A stretch of DNA of 6,663 nt from Rhizobium sp. Q54. Lineage in GTDB: Bacteria > Pseudomonadota > Alphaproteobacteria > Rickettsiales > UBA1997. A program made the position numbers and the translations under genes. Of the stretch, positions 1-5,759 are shown piece by piece. The stretch is taken from positions 1-6,663 of the forward strand of contig CAMBFP010000059.1 of the NCBI GenBank assembly GCA_945865745.1. The letters run 5' to 3'. How positions within the stretch are numbered: the first letter of the stretch is position 1; every line of letters starts with the position of its first letter. Below the pieces are notes generated by a model that was given only the letters and a program-made list of their open reading frames with translations, did no database searches and was not told the origin of the DNA.

Positions 1-109
1 CAATCGCCAAAACAATTTGGTAGACAGGATTAATTGAGGCAGCAAAATCAAGGCTCCAGGCCTGATTAGCAAAAATTAAAAACAGTAAAAATAATCTGAA
101 AAATGGCAT
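1..109 (-). CDS. znuA: Zinc ABC transporter substrate-binding protein ZnuA, N-terminal fragment (runs off the left edge)
   Basis: An open minus-strand frame starts at ATG 109-107 and stays open to base 1, giving the first 36 residues. It begins MPFFRLFLLFLIFANQAWS, a short hydrophobic signal peptide with a plausible cleavage site after AWS or just beyond. It continues with FAASINPVYQIVLAI, which fits the start of mature ZnuA-type metal-binding lipoprotein/periplasmic proteins (pattern 'vasIkPvhslvaai'). Such proteins capture zinc in the periplasm and hand it to the ZnuB permease. The gene is head to head with znuC, which supports the call. The His residues and His-rich loop that would confirm zinc binding lie outside the window. 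No Shine-Dalgarno is visible upstream of the ATG. A related manganese- or iron-binding protein of the same cluster 9 family remains possible. Confidence 0.7.
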   Translation of the reverse strand, partial: MPFFRLFLLFLIFANQAWSLDFAASINPVYQIVLAI

Positions 110-780
110 TGATCGAGTTAAAAAACATCGGATTAAAAATCGGCGGAAAGCAAATCATTGAGGGAATTTCTCTGCAACTAAAAAGAGGCAAAATCACCAC
201 ATTGATTGGCCCTAATGGCGGCGGAAAAACTTCTCTCGCGCGCATTCTGCTTGGCATTATTAAACCTACTAGCGGCGAAATTTTTAGTAATAAAAAAATC
301 AGCATTGGCTACATGCCGCAAAAAATCGAGATCGAAAAAAATATTCCGATCTCATCACGCGATTTTGTGCAACTTGAAAATGGCGCGATTGATCAAGCGC
401 TGGCTAAGCGCCTCAATGTCGAAAAGATTTTAGATAAACAAATTCACGATCTTTCTGGCGGGCAATTGCAGAAAATTTTATTCCTTCGTGCACTTGCTGG
501 AAAGCCAGATTTGCTTGTGCTCGACGAGCCTACGCAATATATGGATATTGCCGGAATTCAGGATTTTTATCAGATTATTGAAGAGGTTAGAAGTGAGCGT
601 GGATGCACAATTCTACTGATCTCGCACGACCTTCATTTGGTGATGCAAAAGACAGATTTAGTTTTTTGTATTAATCACCACGTTTGCTGCCACGGGGCTC
701 CCGAGGATATTAATCAACATCCAGAATATTTGTCTTTGTTCGGAGTTTACCAACATCATCACAATCACAAGCACGGCTAG
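103..780 (+). CDS. znuC: Zinc ABC transporter ATP-binding protein ZnuC
   Basis: This 225-residue ABC ATPase would sit on the cytoplasmic face of the inner membrane and power zinc uptake with ZnuB and ZnuA. All nucleotide-binding motifs are visible: Walker A GPNGGGKT (residues 36-43), Q-loop at Q73, signature LSGGQ (117-121), Walker B LLVLDEP (137-143) and the H-loop His in LLISHDLHLVM (H175). The C-terminal part NHHVCCHG (191-198) and the His-rich end YQHHHNHKHG match the ZnuC subfamily; from memory, E. coli ZnuC has a very similar NHHICCSG and a YRHHHNHRHD stretch but then continues further. The start at ATG 103 gives the usual ZnuC N-terminus, and the next Met (71) would remove Walker A. 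The gene is divergent from znuA with overlapping 5' ends. No Zur-like palindrome is apparent in the short shared region. The partner znuB does not follow it. Confidence 0.93.
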   Translation: MALIELKNIGLKIGGKQIIEGISLQLKRGKITTLIGPNGGGKTSLARILLGIIKPTSGEIFSNKKISIGYMPQKIEIEKNIPISSRDFVQLENGAIDQALAKRLNVEKILDKQIHDLSGGQLQKILFLRALAGKPDLLVLDEPTQYMDIAGIQDFYQIIEEVRSERGCTILLISHDLHLVMQKTDLVFCINHHVCCHGAPEDINQHPEYLSLFGVYQHHHNHKHG

Positions 781-898
781 TTTGCGCACAAGACTAGAAC
801 CCTTATTTATTGCCGGCATTGCCGACTGCGCGGTAATTACAAGAAGAACGGGTGTGCAACATCGCCACCGAGCAAGCAATAATTCAGAATAGGGCGAG
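781..898. other. Convergent gap between znuC and mrp
   Basis: This 118-base spacer lies between the 3' ends of znuC and mrp. I see no convincing gene and no classical terminator: the inverted repeat CGGCA-T-TGCCG (814-824) has a one-base loop and no following T-run. The plus frame from 794 reads LEPLFIAGIADCAVI before losing sense and stopping near 892. This weakly recalls the N-terminus of ZnuB-type permeases, the gene expected here, but it is too short and degenerate to call. Confidence 0.5.
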
Positions 899-1645
899 TT
901 ACGCTAATTCTTTTACTACTGAACTTAAATCAATCGACCCGACTTCACCAATTCCCTCGATCAATGGCACATCTGCCAAAAATTTTATTCCCATTTTTTT
1001 CGCCAAATCCTTTGCGCCGTCTTTGCCGAATAAATATTTTTTTTCACCCGAAATTTCCAAGTAAGACATGTTTTGGATCAGGCCTAGAATCGGAACTTTT
1101 AACTTTGCAAAACAATCAATCGACCTCACTACGTCAATCACCGCGAGACTTTGTGGCGTTGAAATAATTACTACTCCGGCGAGTGGAAATTTTTCGGCAA
1201 TGCTCAAATAAACATCCCCAGTTCCTGGCGGCATATCGATCACCATCAGATCAACCTCTTTGCCATCAGCTTTCCAATTCACACTGCGAATTAATTGGTA
1301 AAGAATCTTCGTAACCATCGGCCCGCGCCAGACGCCAGCGGCATTGGGATCAATCAGCGAGCCAATCGAAATACATTTCACGCCGTGACTCATTAGCGGC
1401 AAAAGCAAATTGTCTTTCATCTCTGGCTTTTCGGCGAGATTCATTAAATGTGGAATTGACGGCCCGTAAATATCCGCGTCAACCAAAGCTACATTCAGGC
1501 CAGAGTGCTTAGCGCTAACCGCGAGATTACAAGCAATTGTAGATTTTCCGACTCCGCCTTTCGCCGAAGCCACAACAATAATTTTTTTTACCCCAACCAC
1601 AGCCACAGGTTGATTCATAAAGTCAGCTAAAGTTTCCTTGGACAT
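899..1645 (-). CDS. mrp: Iron-sulfur cluster carrier protein, Mrp/ApbC (NBP35-type P-loop ATPase), short form
   Basis: This cytoplasmic deviant-Walker ATPase family binds and transfers Fe-S clusters to apoproteins. Starting at ATG 1645-1643 the protein is 248 residues. An in-frame ATG at 1708 would add 21 residues but would run through the divergent glycosyltransferase gene. Visible motifs are the deviant Walker A SAKGGVGKST (27-36), switch I DADIYGPSIP (56-65), the VWRGPM segment (105-110), DMPPGTGD (138-145) and QNMSYL (191-196). Two things differ from the textbook Mrp. The N-terminal MIP18/DUF59 domain is missing, so the P-loop begins almost at once. The CxxC expected just after NMSY is replaced by LEISGEKKYLFG. 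Many alphaproteobacterial Mrp proteins also lack that CxxC, so this may be lineage-typical. The gene is divergent from the glycosyltransferase with only 18 bases between starts, and convergent with znuC. Confidence 0.92.
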   Translation of the reverse strand: MSKETLADFMNQPVAVVGVKKIIVVASAKGGVGKSTIACNLAVSAKHSGLNVALVDADIYGPSIPHLMNLAEKPEMKDNLLLPLMSHGVKCISIGSLIDPNAAGVWRGPMVTKILYQLIRSVNWKADGKEVDLMVIDMPPGTGDVYLSIAEKFPLAGVVIISTPQSLAVIDVVRSIDCFAKLKVPILGLIQNMSYLEISGEKKYLFGKDGAKDLAKKMGIKFLADVPLIEGIGEVGSIDLSSVVKELA

Positions 1646-1663
1646 CTTTTGAAAAAAAAATTT

Positions 1664-2434
1664 ATGAAAATTTCTGTAATCATCACCGTTTTTAACGGCG
1701 AGAAACACATTGCTTGCGCGATCGAATCATTTTTGGCGCAGAGCTATGAAAATAAAGAACTTGTCATTGTCGACGGAATTTCCACCGACGGCACACATGA
1801 AATTATTTCCACTTACCAAAAAAAATTCTCGCAAATAATCAAATGGATCAAAGAAAAAGACAGCGGCATTTCTAATGCACGCAATATCGCCTTGAAACAT
1901 GTTACTGGTGATGTCGTCGGCTTTCTAGGCTGCGACGATTTTTTTCACAAAAATTTCTTCGAGGAATTTTTTTACTACGCTGCGATTAATCCGAATTTTG
2001 ACGTCGCTTATTTCAATAGTTATTGCATCGGATTTTCTAATTCATTTTTGAATAGCGCGGCAATTTCTATGACAAGAAGAAATCTCATTAAGCTTTGTCC
2101 GATAGGATCTGGTGAGTCATTTTACTATCGCAGAAAAATTTTCGAGAATTACCAATTCAACGAAAAAAATCTCTACAGCATGGATTATGAATTCAACATG
2201 GCTCTGGTCACAAAGAAAAAATATCTCTTTTTCCCAATCAACATTACCGCTGTTTTTAATCAAAATATTGGCACCAACCAATCTAGCGCAAACTCTGTGA
2301 AACAAAGACTTGAAACAGTTTTTGTCCAACTCAAATATGCGAAGAATCTGAAAGAAAAACTTCACGTCCTCTGGCGTGCAAAAAAATTACTCTTAAAAAA
2401 TTCTTCATCTCTCAACCAGCTCAATTCCCTCTAA
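1664..2434 (+). CDS. Family 2 glycosyltransferase
   Basis: A 256-residue GT-A fold glycosyltransferase that would transfer a sugar from a nucleotide sugar to a growing surface glycan. The N-terminal MKISVIITVFNGEKHI, the VDGISTDGT stretch (36-44), EKDSGISNARN (64-74) and the acidic pair in GFLGCDDFF (86-94, the DXD-equivalent metal/nucleotide site) are family 2 hallmarks. GESFYYRRKIF (150-160) followed by MDYEF (173-177) matches the acceptor-side half of this family. No membrane segment is evident, so it probably works at the inner face of the inner membrane. I chose ATG 1664. An in-frame TTG at 1649 would add five residues encoded by a nine-A run and is less likely. The stop abuts the gmd start exactly (TAA then ATG), so co-transcription is likely. 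This makes a fucosyl- or mannosyl-type donor plausible, but the substrate cannot be read from sequence. Confidence 0.88.
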   Translation: MKISVIITVFNGEKHIACAIESFLAQSYENKELVIVDGISTDGTHEIISTYQKKFSQIIKWIKEKDSGISNARNIALKHVTGDVVGFLGCDDFFHKNFFEEFFYYAAINPNFDVAYFNSYCIGFSNSFLNSAAISMTRRNLIKLCPIGSGESFYYRRKIFENYQFNEKNLYSMDYEFNMALVTKKKYLFFPINITAVFNQNIGTNQSSANSVKQRLETVFVQLKYAKNLKEKLHVLWRAKKLLLKNSSSLNQLNSL

Positions 2435-3412
2435 ATGAAAAAGGCATTAATCACCGGAATCACCGGACAGGACGGCTCTTATTTGACCGAATTATTACTT
2501 GGCAAAGGCTACGAAGTTCACGGCATCATTAGACGCTCAAGCAGCTTCAACACTGGGCGCATTGATCATCTCTATAATGATACAGAAATCAGCGGTAAGA
2601 AATTATTTTTGCATTACGGCGATTTATCTGACTCTTCTTCAATTTCACGCTTACTAGAAAAAGTTGTTCCAGACGAGATCTACAATCTTGGCGCACAAAG
2701 TCACGTCAAAGTAAGTTTTGATGTGCCGGAATATACCGCCGATATTGATGCGACAGGCACTTGCAGAATCTTAGATGCAATCAAAGACACGCGCATCAAA
2801 ACAAGATTTTACCAAGCATCGAGCAGCGAAATGTTTGGAAAAGTTCAGGAAATTCCGCAACGCGAAACTACACCTTTTTACCCACGCAGCCCTTACGCTT
2901 GCGCTAAACTTTACAGTCACTGGCTAACCGTAAATTACCGTGAATCTTACGATCTTTTTGCCTGCAGCGGAATTTTATTTAATCACGAATCTCCGCGCCG
3001 CGGCCAAACTTTTGTGACTAGAAAAATCACCCACGGTCTTGCTGAAATTCTTGCTGGAAAAGCAGACAAACTCTACCTAGGAAACCTCGACGCCAAACGC
3101 GATTGGGGTTTTGCTGGTGACTACGTTGAAGCCATGTGGCTCATGCTTCAGCAAGATAAAGCTGATGATTACGTTATCGCAACAGGAGAAACTTATTCAG
3201 TAAAAGAATTCCTCGAAGAAGCTTTTGGTTACGTCGGCTTGGATTGGAAAAAATATGTTGAAATCAGCGAAAAATATTTCCGTCCGGCAGAAGTTGATTT
3301 GCTAATTGGCGATTACTCAAAAGCTAAAAAAGAATTGGGCTGGGAACCAAAAGTTAAGTTCAAAGAATTAGTTAAAATGATGGTCGATTCTGACAGAAAA
3401 CTAGTTTCGTAA
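2435..3412 (+). CDS. gmd: GDP-mannose 4,6-dehydratase
   Basis: This 325-residue extended short-chain dehydrogenase converts GDP-D-mannose to GDP-4-keto-6-deoxy-D-mannose in the cytoplasm, the first committed step to GDP-L-fucose and related deoxysugars. The NADP-binding motif GITGQDGSYL is at residues 8-17, and HGIIRRSSSFNT (29-40) is the typical cofactor-binding loop. The catalytic set is S130, E132 (in QASSSEMFG) and Y154-x3-K158 (in SPYACAK). ILFNHESPRRG (180-190), FVTRKIT (193-199) and YFRPAEVD (281-288) are near-invariant GMD segments. It is shorter than E. coli GMD (373 residues) because an internal loop after about residue 270 and the C-terminal tail are missing; no active-site residue is lost. 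It begins immediately after the glycosyltransferase stop, with no Shine-Dalgarno, which suggests translational coupling. The fcl gene for the next step follows 106 bases later. Confidence 0.96.
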   Translation: MKKALITGITGQDGSYLTELLLGKGYEVHGIIRRSSSFNTGRIDHLYNDTEISGKKLFLHYGDLSDSSSISRLLEKVVPDEIYNLGAQSHVKVSFDVPEYTADIDATGTCRILDAIKDTRIKTRFYQASSSEMFGKVQEIPQRETTPFYPRSPYACAKLYSHWLTVNYRESYDLFACSGILFNHESPRRGQTFVTRKITHGLAEILAGKADKLYLGNLDAKRDWGFAGDYVEAMWLMLQQDKADDYVIATGETYSVKEFLEEAFGYVGLDWKKYVEISEKYFRPAEVDLLIGDYSKAKKELGWEPKVKFKELVKMMVDSDRKLVS

Positions 3413-3477
3413 ATAATTAACCACCTTCCTGGATTTCCTCTTTCTTAGGAATGTTGAAACAACTAAACGCGGCATTG

Positions 3478-3495
3478 CCCTCACAAAAGTGAGGG
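3478..3495. other. Perfect 7-bp hairpin in the gmd-fcl gap
   Basis: CCCTCAC-AAAA-GTGAGGG forms a perfect stem of seven pairs with an AAAA loop, 23 bases before the fcl ATG. It lacks a T-run on either side, so it is not a classical intrinsic terminator for the plus strand; an A-rich stretch (3503-3510) follows instead. A weaker TTCCT...AGGAA pair (3436-3452 region) lies nearer gmd. The rest of the 106-base gap (3413-3518) shows no gene. The hairpin could protect or attenuate the mRNA between gmd and fcl, or be a copy of a dispersed palindrome. Confidence 0.6.
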
Positions 3496-3518
3496 AGTTC
3501 CAAAAAAAATTCTAATAC

Positions 3519-4445
3519 ATGCAAAAAAACTCTAAAATTTTCGTTGCTGGTCATCGCGGCATGGTCGGCTCGGCAATTCTGCGCGAGTTACAAAAACAAG
3601 GCTACAGCAATATCATTATTAAAACTCGCGTCGAACTTGATCTTCTTAATCAAGCGCAAGTAGCTGAATTTTTCGTCCGCGAAAAACCGGAATTCGTCTT
3701 CCTCGCCGCGGCAAAAGTTGGTGGCATTGAAGCAAACAGATCACAGCTCGGAGCCTTCACCTACGAAAATTTACAAATTCAAAATAATATTATTCACAAC
3801 TCTTACGTCGCCGGCGTAAAACGTTTAATTTTTCTCGGCAGTTCTTGCATTTACCCAAGATTAGCGCCGCAACCGATGAAAGAAGAGCACCTTCTAACTG
3901 GCCCACTTGAGCCAACAAATTACGGCTACGCGATCGCAAAAATCGCCGGCGTAAAAATGTGCGAGGCTTATCGCACCCAATATGGCTGCGACTTCGTGCC
4001 TTTAATGCCGACAAATCTTTACGGCATTAATGACAATTTTGATCTCGTGAATTCTCACGTTCTGCCTGCACTTTTACGTAAATTTCACGAAGCAAAAATT
4101 TCCGGACAAAAATCAATGCAAGTTTGGGGCAGCGGCAATCCTAAGCGCGAGCTACTTTATGTTGATGATTTAGCTGAGGCATGCGTCTTTTCGATGAACA
4201 ATGAAAACATTACCGAACTAACAAATATCGGCACCGGCGAAGATGTAACGATTCGCGAATTAGCAGAATCTCTCAAAGAAATTACTCAATTTACCGGAGA
4301 GATTGAATTCGATGCGTCTAAGCCAGACGGCACTCCGCGCAAACTTCTCGATGTTTCAAAAATTAATTCTTACGGCTGGAAAGCTAAAACTTCTTTAGTT
4401 GACGGTATTAGAACAACTTACAATTGGTACCTACAAAATGTCTGA
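3519..4445 (+). CDS. fcl: GDP-L-fucose synthase (GDP-4-keto-6-deoxy-D-mannose 3,5-epimerase/4-reductase)
   Basis: This 308-residue SDR enzyme carries out two epimerisations and an NADPH-dependent reduction that turn the Gmd product into GDP-L-fucose. The dinucleotide-binding motif GHRGMVGSA is at 11-19, followed by AAAKVGGIEAN (63-73), a Fcl-specific stretch. The catalytic residues are S108 and C110 in GSSCIYP, Y137 and K141 in YGYAIAK, and H180 in NSHVLPALLRKF. All align one position later than the E. coli enzyme (S107, C109, Y136, K140, H179, from memory). PTNLYG (164-169), WGSGNPKRELLYVDDLA (203-219) and IGTGEDVTI (237-245) are also family-typical. Length is close to the usual 310-320. The ATG at 3519 is preceded by an A-rich leader without a Shine-Dalgarno. 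Its last eight bases overlap the start of ilvE. Confidence 0.96.
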   Translation: MQKNSKIFVAGHRGMVGSAILRELQKQGYSNIIIKTRVELDLLNQAQVAEFFVREKPEFVFLAAAKVGGIEANRSQLGAFTYENLQIQNNIIHNSYVAGVKRLIFLGSSCIYPRLAPQPMKEEHLLTGPLEPTNYGYAIAKIAGVKMCEAYRTQYGCDFVPLMPTNLYGINDNFDLVNSHVLPALLRKFHEAKISGQKSMQVWGSGNPKRELLYVDDLAEACVFSMNNENITELTNIGTGEDVTIRELAESLKEITQFTGEIEFDASKPDGTPRKLLDVSKINSYGWKAKTSLVDGIRTTYNWYLQNV

Positions 4446-5322
4446 TCTCATCCCTTTCGACCAGCGTGACGGCTTCATCTGGCAAGATGGTAAATTCGTA
4501 GAATGGAAAGAGGCAAAAGTTCACGTCCTCAACCACGGCTTGCATTACGCTTCTTGCGTTTTTGAAGGCGAGAGAATTTACAACAGAAAAATTTTTAAAT
4601 TTAACGAGCACTCAACTCGTCTGCACGCTTCGGCCAAGATGATTGGATTCGACATTCCTTACTCGGTTGAAGAATTGAATGAAGCAAAAAAAGCAATCGC
4701 TGAAATACAAAATATTACCGACGGATACATGCGCGCTTTCGCTTGGCGAGGCTCGGAAAAAATGGCCATTTCTGCTCAGCAAAATAAAATTCACGTCGCC
4801 ATCGCTTGCTGGCCATGGCCCCCTTACTACTCAGAAGAAGCTCGCAAAACGGGATTAAAATTAAAATTTGCTCGCTACAAACGCCCCTCACCCGAAACCG
4901 CACCTACGGCCTCAAAAGCTGCCGGCCTTTACATGATTTGCACAATTTCTAAACATGAAGCAGAGTGCGAAGGTTACAATGATGCCTTAATGCTTGATTA
5001 CCGCGGCTTCCTTGCTGAAGCGACCGGCGCAAATTTATTTTTAGTAATGAAAAATGGCGAATTGCACACCCCGCTTCCAGATTGTTTCCTCAACGGAATC
5101 ACTCGCCTAACCGTAATTGAACTCGCCAAAAAACGCGGCATTAAAGTTGTTGAACGTCACATTAAACCAGAGGAATTTTCTGATGCGATCGACGCTTTTC
5201 TAACCGGATCTGCCGCTGAACTTACCCGCATCGGTTCGATTGAAAACAAACACAACTACCCAACCCCAAGCCAGATGACTCTTGATCTTATGCAAGATTA
5301 CAGTGATTTAGTTCGCGCTTAA
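4438..5322 (+). CDS. ilvE: Branched-chain amino acid aminotransferase (class IV, PLP-dependent)
   Basis: This 294-residue fold-type IV aminotransferase interconverts leucine, isoleucine and valine with their 2-keto acids, using glutamate/2-oxoglutarate, in the cytoplasm. Diagnostic segments are GLHYASCVFEGERIY (34-48), HSTRLHASAKMIGF (58-71), the PLP lysine K160 in TASKAAGLYM, EATGANLF (194-201), CFLNGITRLTVIELA (216-230) and TGSAAELTRI (256-265). The sequence resembles alphaproteobacterial IlvE closely. I start it at ATG 4438, giving MSDLIPFDQRDGFIW. An upstream in-frame candidate at 4399 would add 13 residues lying wholly within the fcl coding region and unlike the family. The start lies inside the last codons of fcl (8-base overlap), so translation is probably coupled. 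The frame stops at TAA 5320-5322 with no evident terminator after it. A D-amino-acid aminotransferase is less likely given the motifs. Confidence 0.93.
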   Translation: MSDLIPFDQRDGFIWQDGKFVEWKEAKVHVLNHGLHYASCVFEGERIYNRKIFKFNEHSTRLHASAKMIGFDIPYSVEELNEAKKAIAEIQNITDGYMRAFAWRGSEKMAISAQQNKIHVAIACWPWPPYYSEEARKTGLKLKFARYKRPSPETAPTASKAAGLYMICTISKHEAECEGYNDALMLDYRGFLAEATGANLFLVMKNGELHTPLPDCFLNGITRLTVIELAKKRGIKVVERHIKPEEFSDAIDAFLTGSAAELTRIGSIENKHNYPTPSQMTLDLMQDYSDLVRA

Positions 5323-5333
5323 TTTTATCCGCC

Positions 5334-5352
5334 GGTTGAGCGAAGTCGAAAC
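5334..5352. repeat. Possible copy of a short dispersed intergenic motif
   Basis: GGTTGAGCGAAGTCGAAAC lies 11 bases after the ilvE stop. From memory, motifs of the form TGAGCGAAGTCGAA recur between genes in various bacterial genomes. Only one copy is present here, so calling it a repeat is an inference that depends on the rest of the genome. Confidence 0.2.
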
Positions 5353-5387
5353 TATTAGAAGATTGTAACCTTCACTAAACATCCAAA

Positions 5388-5687
5388 TCATCTAGGGATA
5401 AACAAGATTTCGTTGTGCAGCAATGCCATCTCTTTTTTCTCATCTTCTTCATCTCTTGCGTGATCGAATAACTTTTCAAACACCTTAGTTTTTGCGCAGT
5501 TTTACTTATGTGAGAGTAAATAATTTTATGAACTTGATCGACATTGATGTGGCTTTTGCGTCTGCAACATTTTTCTTAATCCTTCTTTGGCCAATGTTTA
5601 TTTGCCGAGGCTTCAGCAAAACCAAGAACTCTGTTGTCTTGTTCAAAATGCCTCAACTTGGCCCAACTTATTGACTACTCGATTCAT
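5388..5687 (-). pseudogene. Possible decayed minus-strand gene of unknown function
   Basis: Reading the minus strand from ATG 5687-5685, four coding-like pieces follow one another in changing frames. They are MNRVVNKLGQVEAF (ends at 5643), then a piece containing EQDNRVLGFAEASANKHW (ends at TAA 5578-5576), then NVADAKATSMSIKFIKLF (ends at 5506), then a charged piece from about 5501 to the stop at 5390-5388 that includes KVFEKLFDHARDEEDEKK and ends in HNEILFIPR. Each piece starts about where the previous one ends, as expected of a gene broken by small frameshifts. I recognise no family, and such chains can be assembled by chance in AT-rich DNA. The last piece could alternatively be a tiny gene of its own, starting at GTG 5483. 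Confidence 0.22.
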
Positions 5688-5759
5688 CTAAGCGGTTTCT
5701 GTTTGAGCGGTGACTGCTAAATCAAAAGCAATCATATTACAAAAAATAATTAAAAAATT

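Larger units (their letters stand above)
5323..5759. other. Gene-poor stretch between ilvE and the LRR-ankyrin gene
   Basis: These 437 bases hold no gene I can call with confidence on either strand, no RNA gene and no clear terminator. The plus strand has a 48-codon frame from ATG 5528 to 5674 with one hydrophobic stretch (about residues 8-26), but it lacks a ribosome binding site and similarity to anything I recognise. The minus strand has three short coding-like pieces in successive frames, listed separately as a possible decayed gene. A direct repeat AGCGGT occurs twice near 5691-5710. The 5' leader of the next gene (about 5729-5759) is almost pure A/T. Confidence 0.55.

Noticed and set aside
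785..810. tRNA T-arm-like GGGTTCTAGTC on the minus strand
   Set aside because: The flanking bases do not pair into a T-stem, and no acceptor, D or anticodon arm can be built around it.
814..824. CGGCATTGCCG as a terminator between znuC and mrp; GGCATTGC also occurs at 3471-3478 and, on the other strand, at 5421-5428
   Set aside because: A one-base loop and no T-run rule out a normal terminator, and the shared 8-mer is short and of a kind also frequent in the coding regions here (GGCATTG).
658..879. Minus-strand 73-codon frame across the end of znuC
   Set aside because: Two thirds is antisense to ZnuC, and the remainder has no recognisable protein character.
1646..1708. Longer Mrp start at ATG 1708, adding 21 residues (MFLAVKNGDDYRN...)
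   Set aside because: The extension overlaps the start of the divergent glycosyltransferase and does not resemble Mrp N-termini; the ATG at 1645 gives a natural start.
4399..4437. Longer IlvE start adding 13 residues
   Set aside because: The added residues lie entirely within the fcl coding region and do not match the family; MSDLIPFDQRDGFIW is the expected N-terminus.
5528..5674. Possible 48-residue plus-strand membrane microprotein (MNLIDIDVAF...)
   Set aside because: One hydrophobic stretch, but no ribosome binding site or recognisable similarity, and the opposite strand is at least as coding-like.
5703..5740. TTGAGC and TATTAC as a promoter for the LRR-ankyrin gene
   Set aside because: The spacing is about 26 bases, well beyond the usual 16-18.
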